A stretch of DNA of 64,000 nt from Apodospora peruviana. Lineage: Eukaryota > Ascomycota > Sordariomycetes > Sordariales > Lasiosphaeriaceae. Of the stretch, positions 32,527 to 43,441 are shown piece after piece. The DNA lies in contig JAUEDM010000008.1 of NCBI GenBank assembly GCA_033439685.1, forward strand, positions 1,054,001 to 1,118,000, given 5' to 3'. The notes beneath the pieces were generated by a model. It was given only the letters and a program-made list of their open reading frames with translations, searched no databases and was not told the DNA's origin. How positions within the stretch are numbered: the stretch's first letter is position 1; the number at the start of each line of letters is the position of its first letter. Position numbers and translations under genes: made by a program.

Positions 32527-33162
32527 ACGCTGAACACAGAACTTGATGGTTGGGTGTCATGTTATGAAGCTGTAAGGACTGGAAGGATAGACCCAGATGG
32601 CGTTTGGTTGTTTTTTTATTTGTTTAGCCATAACCGTCGACTGGAATCGGCGGATAACATTGCGTTTGGAGTCTGTGTTATTACCGCATTTCACGGGGAG
32701 CTGGGTCATTCATTGCATCATGGCATCTTGGCGGCGGCGTTATTGGCAATAGTAATTAGCATCATACAATATCAGACTGGATTTCTTGATGCTTTTATTG
32801 ATCTCGAGGGAAAGGGTTCCCAGTTGTATCAGGGCAGTGACTTCTATCTCGGGGTAAATGGTGAGTGAAATCGCATATTATTCGTCAACCTGCCGTGGAT
32901 GTTGATCTCACGCCTCTCAACTCCCGAGGCTTCGCCTAAATGGTAATTAATCATCTATATATTAATTTGAACCTTGAATCAACCCGCACGGCAGTGGGAG
33001 GCAAACAAAGTAGCCGCTGTCAAACCAGTAGGTATTTAACATTTGCCGTCCGGGGTCTGGTACCGCTCTTGGCCATCTTTCTTTTCGTTAGTAAACCCCT
33101 TACTCCTCAGACAGGACACGCCAACAGACGTCAACGGCAGTGTAGACTATTAATCCTTCACA
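32527..33162. other. Intergenic
   Basis: About 0.6 kb between two plus-strand genes. A 104-codon frame at 32554-32868 lacks an ATG start and coding bias. Confidence 0.4.
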
Positions 33163-34430
33163 ATGCAGTGGAAGCCTCTCGCCCTCGCCCTGGGCATTCT
33201 TGCCGACCTCGGCCATGGCCAAGGCACGATGCCCATGATGCGATTCCAATGCTCGCAGCTGGTCGTCGAGCGTCTCGATCCCCTTGTCAACCCTGGCACC
33301 GCGCCGTCGCCGCACCTTCACCAGATCGTCGGCGGCAACTCGTTCAACATCTCGATGGACCCGGCCACGCACGACCTCCCCACCGCATCTACCTGCACTA
33401 GCTGCACCTTCTCCGAAGACTTCTCCAACTACTGGACCGCGGTCATGTATTTCCGCGCCCGCAACGGCACCTTCACGCGCGTGCCGCAGTTGCCGAACCA
33501 AGGCCTGGAGGGCAACGGCGGCATCACGGTCTATTATATCGCCCCTTCAAACAAGAAGGCCGCCGTGACGGCGTTCAAGCCTGGGTTCAGAATGCTGGTG
33601 GGCGACGCCGCGCGGTCGTCGGCGAGTGGTCCGGCCCGCAAGATCTGTCACCGCTGCATGCCGACGTCGGGAGACAACAAGAACATCAACTGCGGATCGC
33701 CTGACGGCCCAACTTTCCCCAAGGGGTTCTGCGCCGGCGGGATACGCACCATCATCACTTTTCCGACATGCTGGGATGGCAAGAATACGGATAGCCCGGA
33801 CCATTCTAGTCATGTTACCTTTGCGAAGGGCGCGGCGCAAAACGATGTCGGTCCGACGGGGAGCTGCCCGGCGAGTCATCCTGTTGTGATACCCCAGCTC
33901 ATGTACGAGATTATTTGGGATGTAAGTTGGCTTGCTCTTTACTCTATGCTGGATACATCGGTTGTTGACATGCTCATTTTCAATGTGTTAGACCAAAGCG
34001 TTTAACAAGAAGGAGTTGTGGCCCGAGGATGGCTCCCAACCGTTTGTTTGGAGTACCGGAGACACGTAAGTTACCTATCTTCCACGTCGATAAATAGGGG
34101 CAATCAAAATAACCACCTGATGGGATTGATATCTAGAAACGGATACTCGCAGCACGGAGACTACGTCTTTGGCTGGAAGGGCGATTCCCTGCAGAAAGCG
34201 CTAGACCAACGCTGCACCGGCGACACATGCGCTGCCTTAAAGACCCAGACCACTGAAGAGGCCGTCAAGTGCACAAAGAGCAGAGATGTTCAGGAAGAGG
34301 TCGACGGATGTAAGTTTTTTCCCTCTCTTATAAGCATTACACTCCCTTCTTACTATTGTCTGACGCTAATAAACATCCAATTCCATTTGCAGGGCTAACC
34401 AATCTTCCCGGCGATCGTATGCTGTTCTAA
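33163..34430 (+). CDS. Secreted DUF1996 protein
   Basis: Four exons (33163-33921, 33992-34065, 34137-34309, 34393-34430) give 347 residues. The signal peptide MQWKPLALALGILADLGHGQ is followed by the DUF1996 domain: MRFQCSQLVVERLDPLVNPG, HLHQIVGGNSF, CTFSEDFSNYWTAVMYF, FPTCWDGKNTDSPDHSSHV and CPASHPVVIPQLMYEIIWD. These domains are secreted, sometimes joined to WSC modules, and of unknown biochemical role. No WSC domain is present here. The last exons encode HGDYVFGWKGDSLQKALD and end in WLTNLPGDRMLF. All splice sites fit GTAAG/GTAAGT donors and keep frame. Confidence 0.9.
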
Positions 34431-35051
34431 AGAAGTGCTGAGGTTTGAGAGAGGGGGCGGTTTCGTTCGGGTTTCGGTGCTCAAGTTTATATGCAATGAT
34501 GACCACCTGCGTCGAAAATTTACAAGATAGTCACAGTTGCCGATCCTTATCGGTATCGGTGTGCGTGCTTCTCGTGTTGCCCAGGATTGCCAAGGATGAA
34601 GCTATCGTGAACGGCACGTGGCTGGTGGTTATCTGATCGCCGAGATGTCGCTAACACATGCCAAGATAACGCCAATGCAGAGTGTCGATATCTGATGATC
34701 TGATGATCTGATAATCTGTCTTTGGCAACCGGTATCGGGATTCGGCAGGTCAACGTCGACGACTTGCACCAGTTCCAGACCATCATCTGCCCGGTTCACC
34801 CCGACTGCCAAGCACACACTAGCGAGAAGAGTTTTTTTTTTTTTTTTTTTTTTTTTTCTGCTTCTCAGGATCTGATAATCTTCCTTGGCAAGTTCACATG
34901 TACATACCTGGCAGACGAGAGGGTCAAAGATGCTTCAAGTCCATATCAAAAGAAAACAAGCCGTGGAATTAGCTAGACTACCTAATGCTCAGATAACGCC
35001 CCCAAGCCCCCCAAAAGTCACGCCATGTTGCCCCCAAGTGGATTCCTAGTT
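34431..35051. other. Intergenic with poly-T and small repeats
   Basis: About 0.6 kb between convergent genes. Contains repeated tgatgatc units (34690-34718), a T26 run at 34832-34857 and a near-copy of the first block after it (gataatcttccttggcaa). Confidence 0.5.
34832..34857. repeat. Poly-T tract, 26 bases
   Basis: An uninterrupted T run; read on the minus strand it is a poly-A. Confidence 0.95.
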
Positions 35052-35845
35052 CTAAATCTTTGTCTCCTTGCCGCCCCCAAGACTTGGATATCCCCTGGCC
35101 TTCCACTCGTAGAAGTCCATGCCCTTTGCCGATGAGGGCATACGGTAGCACAACGGCACCACAACGTCCTCGGCAGTCTCCATCAGCTCGGCCGCGTGGA
35201 CAACCGTCTCCTTCAACGTCTGGAAGCCCATCTTCGCGTACAGCCCAATCGAAGATGGCGACGACTCAAAGTAAATCGGCAAGCAAGTCTTCTCGCATAG
35301 CTCGATGCCGAGCTGGACCAATGCCGCACCTGCGTTTCTCCCTTGATAAGAGGGCTCAACACCAATTACGTGGGCATCTGTGGTTGCAATCCTCTTTAGA
35401 TATGTACAAGGGCTGGAAACGAGAGACATAGAGAGGACTTACAGATGTGCGGAGCACCGCCAAACAGCTCCTCGCGGATGTCATGGAGTGGGTTGAGAAC
35501 CCGCTCTGCTCGTTCCTTGGCCTCTCCCGTCAACCAGGGGACCCCGTGGTTCTTGCGCTCCTCTTCAGTCCTCCACTTGAAGTGAATGTCAAACAAGGCC
35601 ATGCCGACAATCTCGCCCGTGGTCGTATCCACTGCCTTCCACGTGTACTGATAGTCGCATGTGTGCATCCAGCTGAGGGTTCCTTTGGCGTGGGTATTCC
35701 GGAATTCGTCCGAGTCTGTGTCGTCGTTGGGAAAGATGACCTTGAGCATCATCTGGCCCATCCGCTCATTCTTGAAGGCGGCAAAGTACGAGTTGTACAC
35801 CTTCCGGATGTCCGGGATGAGAGCCGGTAGTGTGGTGACGACCAT
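35052..35845 (-). CDS. GNAT-family N-acetyltransferase
   Basis: Two exons (35845-35443, 35377-35052) give 242 residues. Joining them makes GGAPHIYAHVIGVEPSYQGR, so the acetyl-CoA-binding motif A (VEPSYQGRNAGAALVQLG, the Q/R-x-x-G/A signature) sits just after the splice. Motif B follows as LPIYFESSPSSIGLYAKMGF. The N-terminal half has the substrate side (MGQMMLKVIFPND, DTTTGEIVGMALFDIHFKWR). Other 3' splice choices would bring a stop codon. The family transfers acetyl groups from acetyl-CoA to amines; the substrate is unknown. No targeting signal. Confidence 0.85.
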
Positions 35846-37482
35846 TGTGTCTGTCGTGGAGCTGAGTAAGGTAGATTAAGATGGAACTTGTGCGTATGAG
35901 ACGAGGTGGTGTGATCGGGGCAGGGGTAACTACCGGGTTGCTTGGACGCTCTCTGTCGATCTGATAATGCAAGTCAAAGTGAACGAAGAAGACACGGGAA
36001 AAGGCTCAGTGTTAAATACCTCGCCATGTGGCAGTAGACTAACTAATGGATGTCCTCCAGGCGTCCTTGTCTTTGGAGCCGGACCCTTGACAACGTCCTC
36101 TCTCGGACATCGTCCTCGATTAGAATCCCCGCTGGCCAGGACGGGAACCAAGCCGGAACCGTGACTTCACTACACCAGGATAAGCCCTCCTAGTTTTTCG
36201 TCCGAGCCCAGCCAAAAACAGACTAAAACAGTATTTCCGATACATTTTAAAAGTCCATACTCATTGTACTCCTGTTCTTGACTGCCGGGATCAAGTCCAG
36301 TCCTTGATCACGAGATCTCCCTAGTCTCCTTGTTTAGTCTTTGGCGCCCTCTGAAGCTACACCCAGCTTGGAGGAACTAGCTCCTCGCATGTACTCAAGT
36401 CACTCGGTACCTCCATTCTGATGTTTAGTCTGGATAGGTACATTAACTAGTGTCTTGCGAGTCCCTGGGACGGAATATTTACAACTTACCAGCTGGACCA
36501 TGTATCTCATAAGACCCGAAAGAATGATTGTTTGGCCGTACTTTAGAGACTGTAGAGAGCGTCCTACGATTGCCGTGCTGGCGGTGTCTACGGGCATCAG
36601 GGGAAACAAGAAGTTTGGCTGATTTGGTTCCTTTGAACAGAGGTGTCTTGACGAAACCCGGGATGGCTAGGGGGTGGTGGACACGCCAGTTTCAAGATAG
36701 GTACATACATGTATGTATACAGGCGGAGGATGAGGTCCGTCACGCACGAGCCAGTCAGAATCGGCGGCCTCAACAGAGCTTACTCGCCTTCATTTAGAGT
36801 ACGCCTTGGCCTTGATAAAAATATTGGACACTGCATTGCTGATGTGTGCTGCAGCCATACGAGCGGGCCAGCAAGCCACATTGCCAGCCACTATCCTGCA
36901 ACAGCCCAAGGGGGAAACAACATTCTACCACTCTCAGGCTGTAAGAGTCTTGATGGATGGGTCTCGACCGCAGCCACACTTGAACCCCGCTCCGAACAAG
37001 CATGATGGCAAGGAGTCTAGACCGATCCTGCTGAGCAGCATTGGGTTCTCTTCGCTGTTTCTTCAACTTCGTCTTACCATTCTCACTCACTTTTACCCAC
37101 AACACGGCGACTGACTGATAAGGTCTGTGGCTAGCTGATTCTGCACGGGGGAGGGACAGAGGTCCGGCAGTTGCCATCTATGAACTACCGACTGTGAGCA
37201 TGTGGTTGGTGATTGATTAGTTGTTCGGACGCATCGCCGTCTTGGCAGCGCATGGATATCAACCTGGTGAGCTGGTCCTGTTATGTACCGACGAGGCTAC
37301 TCAGTCCCTGAGTTGTTTATTTAAATCCCTGACATTCCCAACGATCAGATCGGTCTTCTGTGGTATGTCCCATCACACGGAAATTTGACTTGGCTTTTTC
37401 CATGTTATCCTACTTTACCTGACCTACAAGGACCATTTTTCTTACATAGTACGTTGTGCTATACATCCCACCATCCGATACC
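35846..37482. other. Intergenic, divergent promoters
   Basis: About 1.6 kb upstream of both the GNAT gene and the PLD-like gene. I see no gene; a tacatacatgtatgtata palindrome-like run lies near 36701-36719. Confidence 0.4.
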
Positions 37483-39737
37483 ATGTCTTTGCTTGACCAA
37501 CTAGAGAAAGAGATTGCGGAGATTGACAAGGGCGGAGTGCTTCGGGGAATCTCTTACCAGAAGACCTGGAACGAATCCCTTGGCTTCCCTAAAACTGAGT
37601 CGCCGAGTTATCATGTCCTGATCCCGTACGGAAAGTGGCCGCCAGGCTTGAAGGATGAATTGAACGCCCCGGCCGCTAGTGTCCTCGAGCAGGCATTCAA
37701 AGATGTCCTGTCTTATGCCGACCTTTCCACTGCCGGCAAAACGCACTTTATCATCGACATTGCTCACCTGGACAGTAACATGGGAAACTTCTTCACTGAG
37801 AAGGTCGGCAACACACCAGAAGCATTGCCCAATCTATCGCAGACATCATCAACAAGCTTGAAAGCCAAGCCCCGTCTGTCATTCCCGTCGTTCGCTTCCT
37901 TGTTGGTCTCGGCCATGACAAGCAGGGAGACGGTGCCAAATGGGAGTCGAAGGAAAGCAGCTGGAACAGAATTTTCTGGTCTGACAACTCCGGTCTGGTA
38001 AAGAACCCGAAGGCAGAGATCTACGTGGGATATTACGGGCCCAATTTCCACTCGCCGTATGTTCAAAGTACCCACCTTACATACTCGACCGTTTGAAGCT
38101 TTCCCATGTTCGCTGACCAGAACTCGGCGCCAAATAGACCACAGAATCCCAATGAGGAACACAAGGAGAGGAAGAAAAACGAGAAGACAGAGTTGGAAGC
38201 AGGTGCCACCTCTGTACTCCAATGGGCGAACCACGTCTTCGGCGATTTCGGGATATATCTCGACAAGTACCCTGGTGCGAAGGAGAAGCTTTCGAACTTT
38301 TCAAAGTATACCCCGGGGATTGTCGCGTCCACTGTGCTTGAAGAGGGTATTGCTCAGACAATCAGCTGTAACCATGCCAAGATCCTGGCCGTCAACGGCT
38401 CGACCATGATGACGGGAGGAGCCAACTTTTGGGCCGAGTACCAGGCAGGTGCCATGGATATCATCGACACTCAGGCAAAGATCAAAGGTGATGCTACCAT
38501 CTCGGCTCACAATTACTGTGACTATTTCTGGAAGTACGTACCTGTACATCCAATCCTCTCAAGTGCTGACAGTCCCGGCCTTGTTACTAACTCGGCCACG
38601 ACTACAACAGATACCTTACGCGCACTCACCCAACGGATTCAAGATTGTTCGCTCGCATGGCGAAGCTGAATGAGAAGGCGCCGCAATGGGTTCAGGTTTC
38701 CACGAAGAATCCAGTTCCGCTTTTCCATGGAGAGCCCAAGGCAACATCGGGAATACCTGTGCTCACAGTCGCAAAGCTCGGGGACTGGGTCGGCAAGATG
38801 GGGGAACTTGAATACCCTGTGCAAATCATCGACGCAGTGCGTGACATAGCGCTCAACTTGCTATTGGTCATCTTAGACGAGCCGAAAGTCACATCACAAT
38901 CGTCTTGGGTCTTTTACACATTAACCAATCGTCTATCAGACCATGACAGCAAGGTCAAGAACACGTTGGGGGAGCTAGGCATCACTCCTGCGGTGTGGGC
39001 CAGTCGGTACGCCCGCGTGAACTCCATCTCGAAGGCTCAGAAGACCGTCCATATGAGCGTCGAATTCTTCGCCACCTGGGTGGCCCGTGAGAACTCAGAC
39101 AAATTCCGGAAGACGGTGGACAGCATCAATGCCGAACTGAAGCCCGTCGCAAATGGTCGCGTATGGGACGGGATCATGTGGCCTGTCGCTATGTTCCCCA
39201 AAAGCACTTTGAATGTTGAGTCCTCAAGGTATGTGCTAGACACACAAGCGCAAAACAGCTAACTACCTGTGACTTGTAACCTGTTAGATCTTCTCATTGC
39301 CCTCAGCAACTGCCTTTACAATATGTACACTTCCACAGAAAAGGATTCTGGCGTGTGGGTGGTCTTCACGACCACCCATCATCCTGGTTCCCACAAGGGG
39401 TTACGAAGACCGGGTCAGCGATGACGACTTGACGAAGCGCCTCATCTCTGTTCTTACGCTGATGAAGACCAATGCTGTTGAGGCTGAAACCATTGTTCGG
39501 GAAAAGTTCCACGTGAAGCGCGTCATGGGAGACGTGAACGGCCCTCGATACTACTACAACCACAGCAAGGTCGTGTGCGTGGATAAGAAGCTCCTGGGCA
39601 TGGGGAGTGACAATGCCTACCCCAGTTACAACGAGGAGCACACGGTCTGGATCGAGGACGGCACAGCAATCGACGCGTGGTATAAGGACTACTGGGTGGG
39701 GCTCTGGGATCGCTCTGACGTGAAAGAGACACACTGA
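37483..39737 (+). pseudogene. PLD-like phosphodiesterase gene with two frame breaks
   Basis: Four exons are visible (37483-38056, 38138-38533, 38611-39228, 39307-39737). The chain starts MSLLDQLEKEIAEID. Two HKD-like motifs are present: NHAKILAVNGSTMMTGG in exon 2 and NHSKVVCVDKKLLGMGS in exon 4. In the first the HxKx4D aspartate is replaced by asparagine. Frame is lost near 37821-37826 (one base missing before IAQSIADIINKL) and near 39397-39400 (one G too many before YEDRVSDDDL). Everything between fits the PLD superfamily with its splice phases intact. It is either a young pseudogene or an intact gene with two consensus errors. Intact relatives hydrolyse or transfer phosphodiesters. Confidence 0.72.
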
Positions 39738-40062
39738 GTATCCGATGGGGGACTCTGTTGCGAATGGAGGACGGATGCAGATGACTTTAAGGTGCGACAC
39801 GACAATGATCAAGTGAACATATCCAGCTCTAAGTGTCATGGTTGCGCCACAAATTCAAATGTAGGTACTCTGTCCGCCTCTAACTTAAACCGTAAGCGCC
39901 AGTGCATAACCCTGGTCATCAACTCATTGCCTAGAAATAGGGATACAAAATCAACCCTACCAGTTCATTACCATGATCCAGATATCCCAATGAAGTATGA
40001 ATACAAAAAAAGACATTAAAGTAAACAACCCCGGCAACCACAGTCCAGACCCAACCTCCACA
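39738..40062. other. Intergenic, convergent 3' ends
   Basis: 325 bp between the PLD-like gene and the DUF7708-like gene; nothing seen. Confidence 0.4.
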
Positions 40063-42382
40063 CTACGTTGAAGACCTCCTATCATACCCCTCCCCTACCC
40101 AGGCCTGTGGTTGGTGCTGCTGCTGTCCATACTGAGCTTTCGGATACGGCCCATCAAATTCGCCTCCACCAGGACCTCCACCAACACCACCACCATACCC
40201 ATACTCCCCATGTACCCCATCATCAAACCCATGATGAGCGCCAAAAGCAGCATCAGGCATAGTCGACGCCCTCGCCAACCCCTTAGCCAAGCCCTTCACC
40301 CCTCCCCGTCCAGGACTCACCCAATTCCTCGCCTCTCGCTGATTGCGCAACGACACCTTCTGGCCAGGCATCACAAAGTCCCCCAGCCACCTACACGAAG
40401 TAGGACTGGTCAGGAGCAACCGGAAGTTCGCCCCGCCGTCAGGGTTGCCCGCGTCAGCCGCATCCCGAAACGCGCCCAGCACAGACTCGTAATCGGTTTG
40501 CCACATGCGCTCCTCGCGCTCGTACGCTGACCACCCGTCCACGAGACAGTACACCGGCACGCCGCCGGGGACGAGATGGACCAGCGCAACGAAGAGCCGG
40601 CAGACCGCGTCGAGGTTCTGATCCCGAAGAAGCTCCTCTTCGCCGTCACGCAGGTGGGGCAGGTGCACCGCGTCGGCGTGGCCGATCCATTCGTTGGCCA
40701 CGAGGGCGAGGATGAGTTGCGTCGTGAGGCACCGCAGAAGACCTTGCGGGCCGCGGAGGTCGTCATCTGCCGAGGTGTGCAAGGCACAAAAGTACTCGAG
40801 CACGATGGCGGCGCTGCGAGAGGGCCCGGTCCCACCGTTGACGGACGCTGCGCCGAAACTTCCTTTTCGGTGGTGTTGGCTGCCGAGTTGGGGGGAGGTT
40901 GGTGACGTGGGAGCTTGTGATGCGGCGGCCGCGGTGGCGTACTGCTCGGATTGTTGGCGGAGGGCTTGGGATAGCATGGCCGAGACGTAGGACAGCGGGC
41001 TGACTTGTCCGAACTGGGTGCGGTCAAAGTGGCCTTCCACTGCGACGGTGCAGGGCCCCGGGGTGGACATGCTGAGGAGTTCTTTCATCTGGGGGGCCAT
41101 GATCATGCCTGTTGCGGCGCGGTCGACGTCTGCTGGAGGGAGAGAGGTGTGGCGTCGTAGGACGATGACAGCGTCGTTGGCGACGCGCAGGTGGTTGACG
41201 TCCATTATCCTGAGCAGGTCCTCGGGGGTGTAGCCTGGCAGGGCGGTGCCGCGCTCCGATACGAGATCAGTCTGGTCGCGGCCGGGGTAGACGCCGTTTG
41301 CGTTCTGGTCTGATCATACCGGGGAGGTCAGCGATATGCTACTGTCTGGCAGTGAGAAGAGAGAGAAGCGTACTCAGTTGGTCAACCAGAAAGTGCAGCA
41401 GATGTGTCTTGCCCTGCGTTGCGGCGTTGAGTGACATCTGGATCATCCGGGTGTGTTGGAGGACCTCGGTCAACTGCAGCCGGATGTCCATAGAGGCGGC
41501 GTAACTGTCGACAATCAGGTCCTCCATGAGGCCCTCGGCGCAGACGCGGACCCCCTCGGCGCATACCTTGACCTCGTCGAGAAGCCTGTCGATCTTCCAG
41601 CCGTTGAACGGACTCCTCCACGCATTGACTGTCAACCATGGTTAGCGATTTTGAGTGATAAGAACAGGGGTAAGTAAGATAGGTGGTCTCACGGAAAGTG
41701 CCCGGAACGAGCTTGTTGATCAGCATGGGGAGCGTCTTGAGCAGCGTTTCTTGCAGTTTCTCGACATTCTGATGCAGCTTGACACTCTTTGGTTTGTCAC
41801 GATCCAGCGGAAACGTCTTGGCTTTGCTCCAGGCGATCTCAATAATATTGGGCACATTCTCAAAAGCAGCGAGGATCTTGACCCGGTTCATCTCGCTGTG
41901 TCGCGCGAGCTACGATCCGGTGTCAGTAAATCTGCCAGTAATTACATCACAGGATAACGCAATCTTACACTAAATATCAAAGCCAACCCTCCGTGCAGCA
42001 CGCACAAGTCATCAGGTATAGCAGATAGACCTGGTGCAATGATTTCGGATATCGTCCCAACTGCTCGCCACGCCCTCCTGATGGGGTTCTTCCCACGTCT
42101 TTCGCTCTCGGCCATCGCAGCCTGAGCCCTCTTCAACTCCCGATGGACATCTTCCCAGGTGCATTTCGTCAAATCGTTGGTGAAGTCGACGTATCGTGCG
42201 GCCTTCTCGTGTTGGCACTGGAGTGTCTCTCTCAAGTCGCGAACCTCTGGAGGCTCGTACTGCATTGTCAACACGTTGAGGGTGGACGGGACACCAAAAG
42301 CACCGTGAAATTGGGGGGCGCGCGTCTCGATGAAGTTGGCTGCCACGGCGACATTTTGCTGCTTCTCAAGTGGCGCGGCCAT
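40063..42382 (-). CDS. DUF7708-like protein with decayed STAND/NTPase module
   Basis: Four exons (42382-41969, 41909-41693, 41628-41374, 41309-40063) give 710 residues. The N-terminal half has the helical DUF7708-like pattern: CTWEDVHRELKRAQAA, GTISEIIAPGLSAIPDDL, LHGGLALIFS and ENVPNIIEIAWSKA. From about 285 on comes a stretch that copies the layout of NACHT/nephrocystin-type domains (CTVAVEGHF, SPLSYVSAML, IVLEYFCALHTSADD, RCLTTQLILAL, VPVYCLVDGWSAYE), but no Walker A lysine is present. The C-terminal ~70 residues are Gly/Gln-rich. Fungal relatives act in NLR-like recognition or scaffolding. A decayed NTPase would act as a binding platform, if at all. It is divergent from the AAA-ATPase gene. 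Confidence 0.75.
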
Positions 42383-43441
42383 CTGCGATGAGGACCCTTA
42401 CCAGGCTCGGTGAAGACCGATGCGTCACGAGTCACGCGTGCCAATCTACTCCAAGTATGGATATGGTTGACCTCGGTTGGCGCCGAAGGAAGGGAGAGGT
42501 GGACTCAAAGGGAGTAGGAGCACTAAAGACCTTGGGTTTGTGGCAATGGCAATGTCGGCGGGCTGATTCCAGTCCAATATCGGAGCCGGATACCGCAGCC
42601 GTAAATCATGGACTTTTTTCTTTCTGTCTGGCTTTCAAATGCCGGCAAACACAGACCAGAGCCTGACCTGCCCTCCCTCCCTCCCACGCAACGGCGTCCA
42701 TTCCCGATGGACTGACGTGTCATAGCTTTGTTCACACCATCTCGGGCGGTTCATGCGGGCAGGGTTGGGGCTGACGTTGTTCCAAGCAAAACGCTGCCAC
42801 CTTTAGCGTTGTGAGATAGTGAGGGGTAGCCAAAGAGGCTTTTGGGATTTATGTGAGGCGTTCGGTAAAAAGGGTTAGCAGGCGTATTTCTAGGCTGACT
42901 TTTGGTTGGCTAAAACAGCAGAAAAACGTGCATATAATAGGCACCAGCGCGGCTTACTCGGGCTTGGTAATCCAATAGGATCTCACCATGCTTATCATCC
43001 GCTTGCTCTCCTCCAATGTCGGTGTCCCGAACTGGAACAACGGTCACCGAGAGCCTCACTTATGTTCCAATTTGGCCAGTTTATTCTGCAGCAACTCCAG
43101 CCCTGACGCAGTAACGCCACTCATCGCAACCACCCTTCCCTTTGCCCGACTCTGCCTACTTCTGCCCTCCCTAATTGGCTTTATCCATCTGAGACCTTTG
43201 GGTCATTTGTCTGGCCATGATGTCGTGCATCTTCCCCGTTTCACAAGGTCCACCGGTTCGTCCGGTCAAGGTGCTCCCTCCCTCCATCTTGGACAACAAC
43301 AACTAGAAATATCCCGATACCCTGATATCTTGACAGAGACCAGACCGACCCACCCCCACGACCTCGTCCTGACCCCAACCCAGCTCAGCGTAGTTGCCTG
43401 TCAAGCCGTTAAGTGATTGAAAGTCAAGTCCAACATTCAAC
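42383..43441. other. Shared upstream region
   Basis: About 1.06 kb between the divergent DUF7708-like and AAA-ATPase genes. No gene recognised; C-rich before the ATPase start. Confidence 0.4.

Noticed and set aside
32554..32868. 104-codon frame after the 462-residue protein gene
   Set aside because: No ATG at its start, poor codon bias, no motif.
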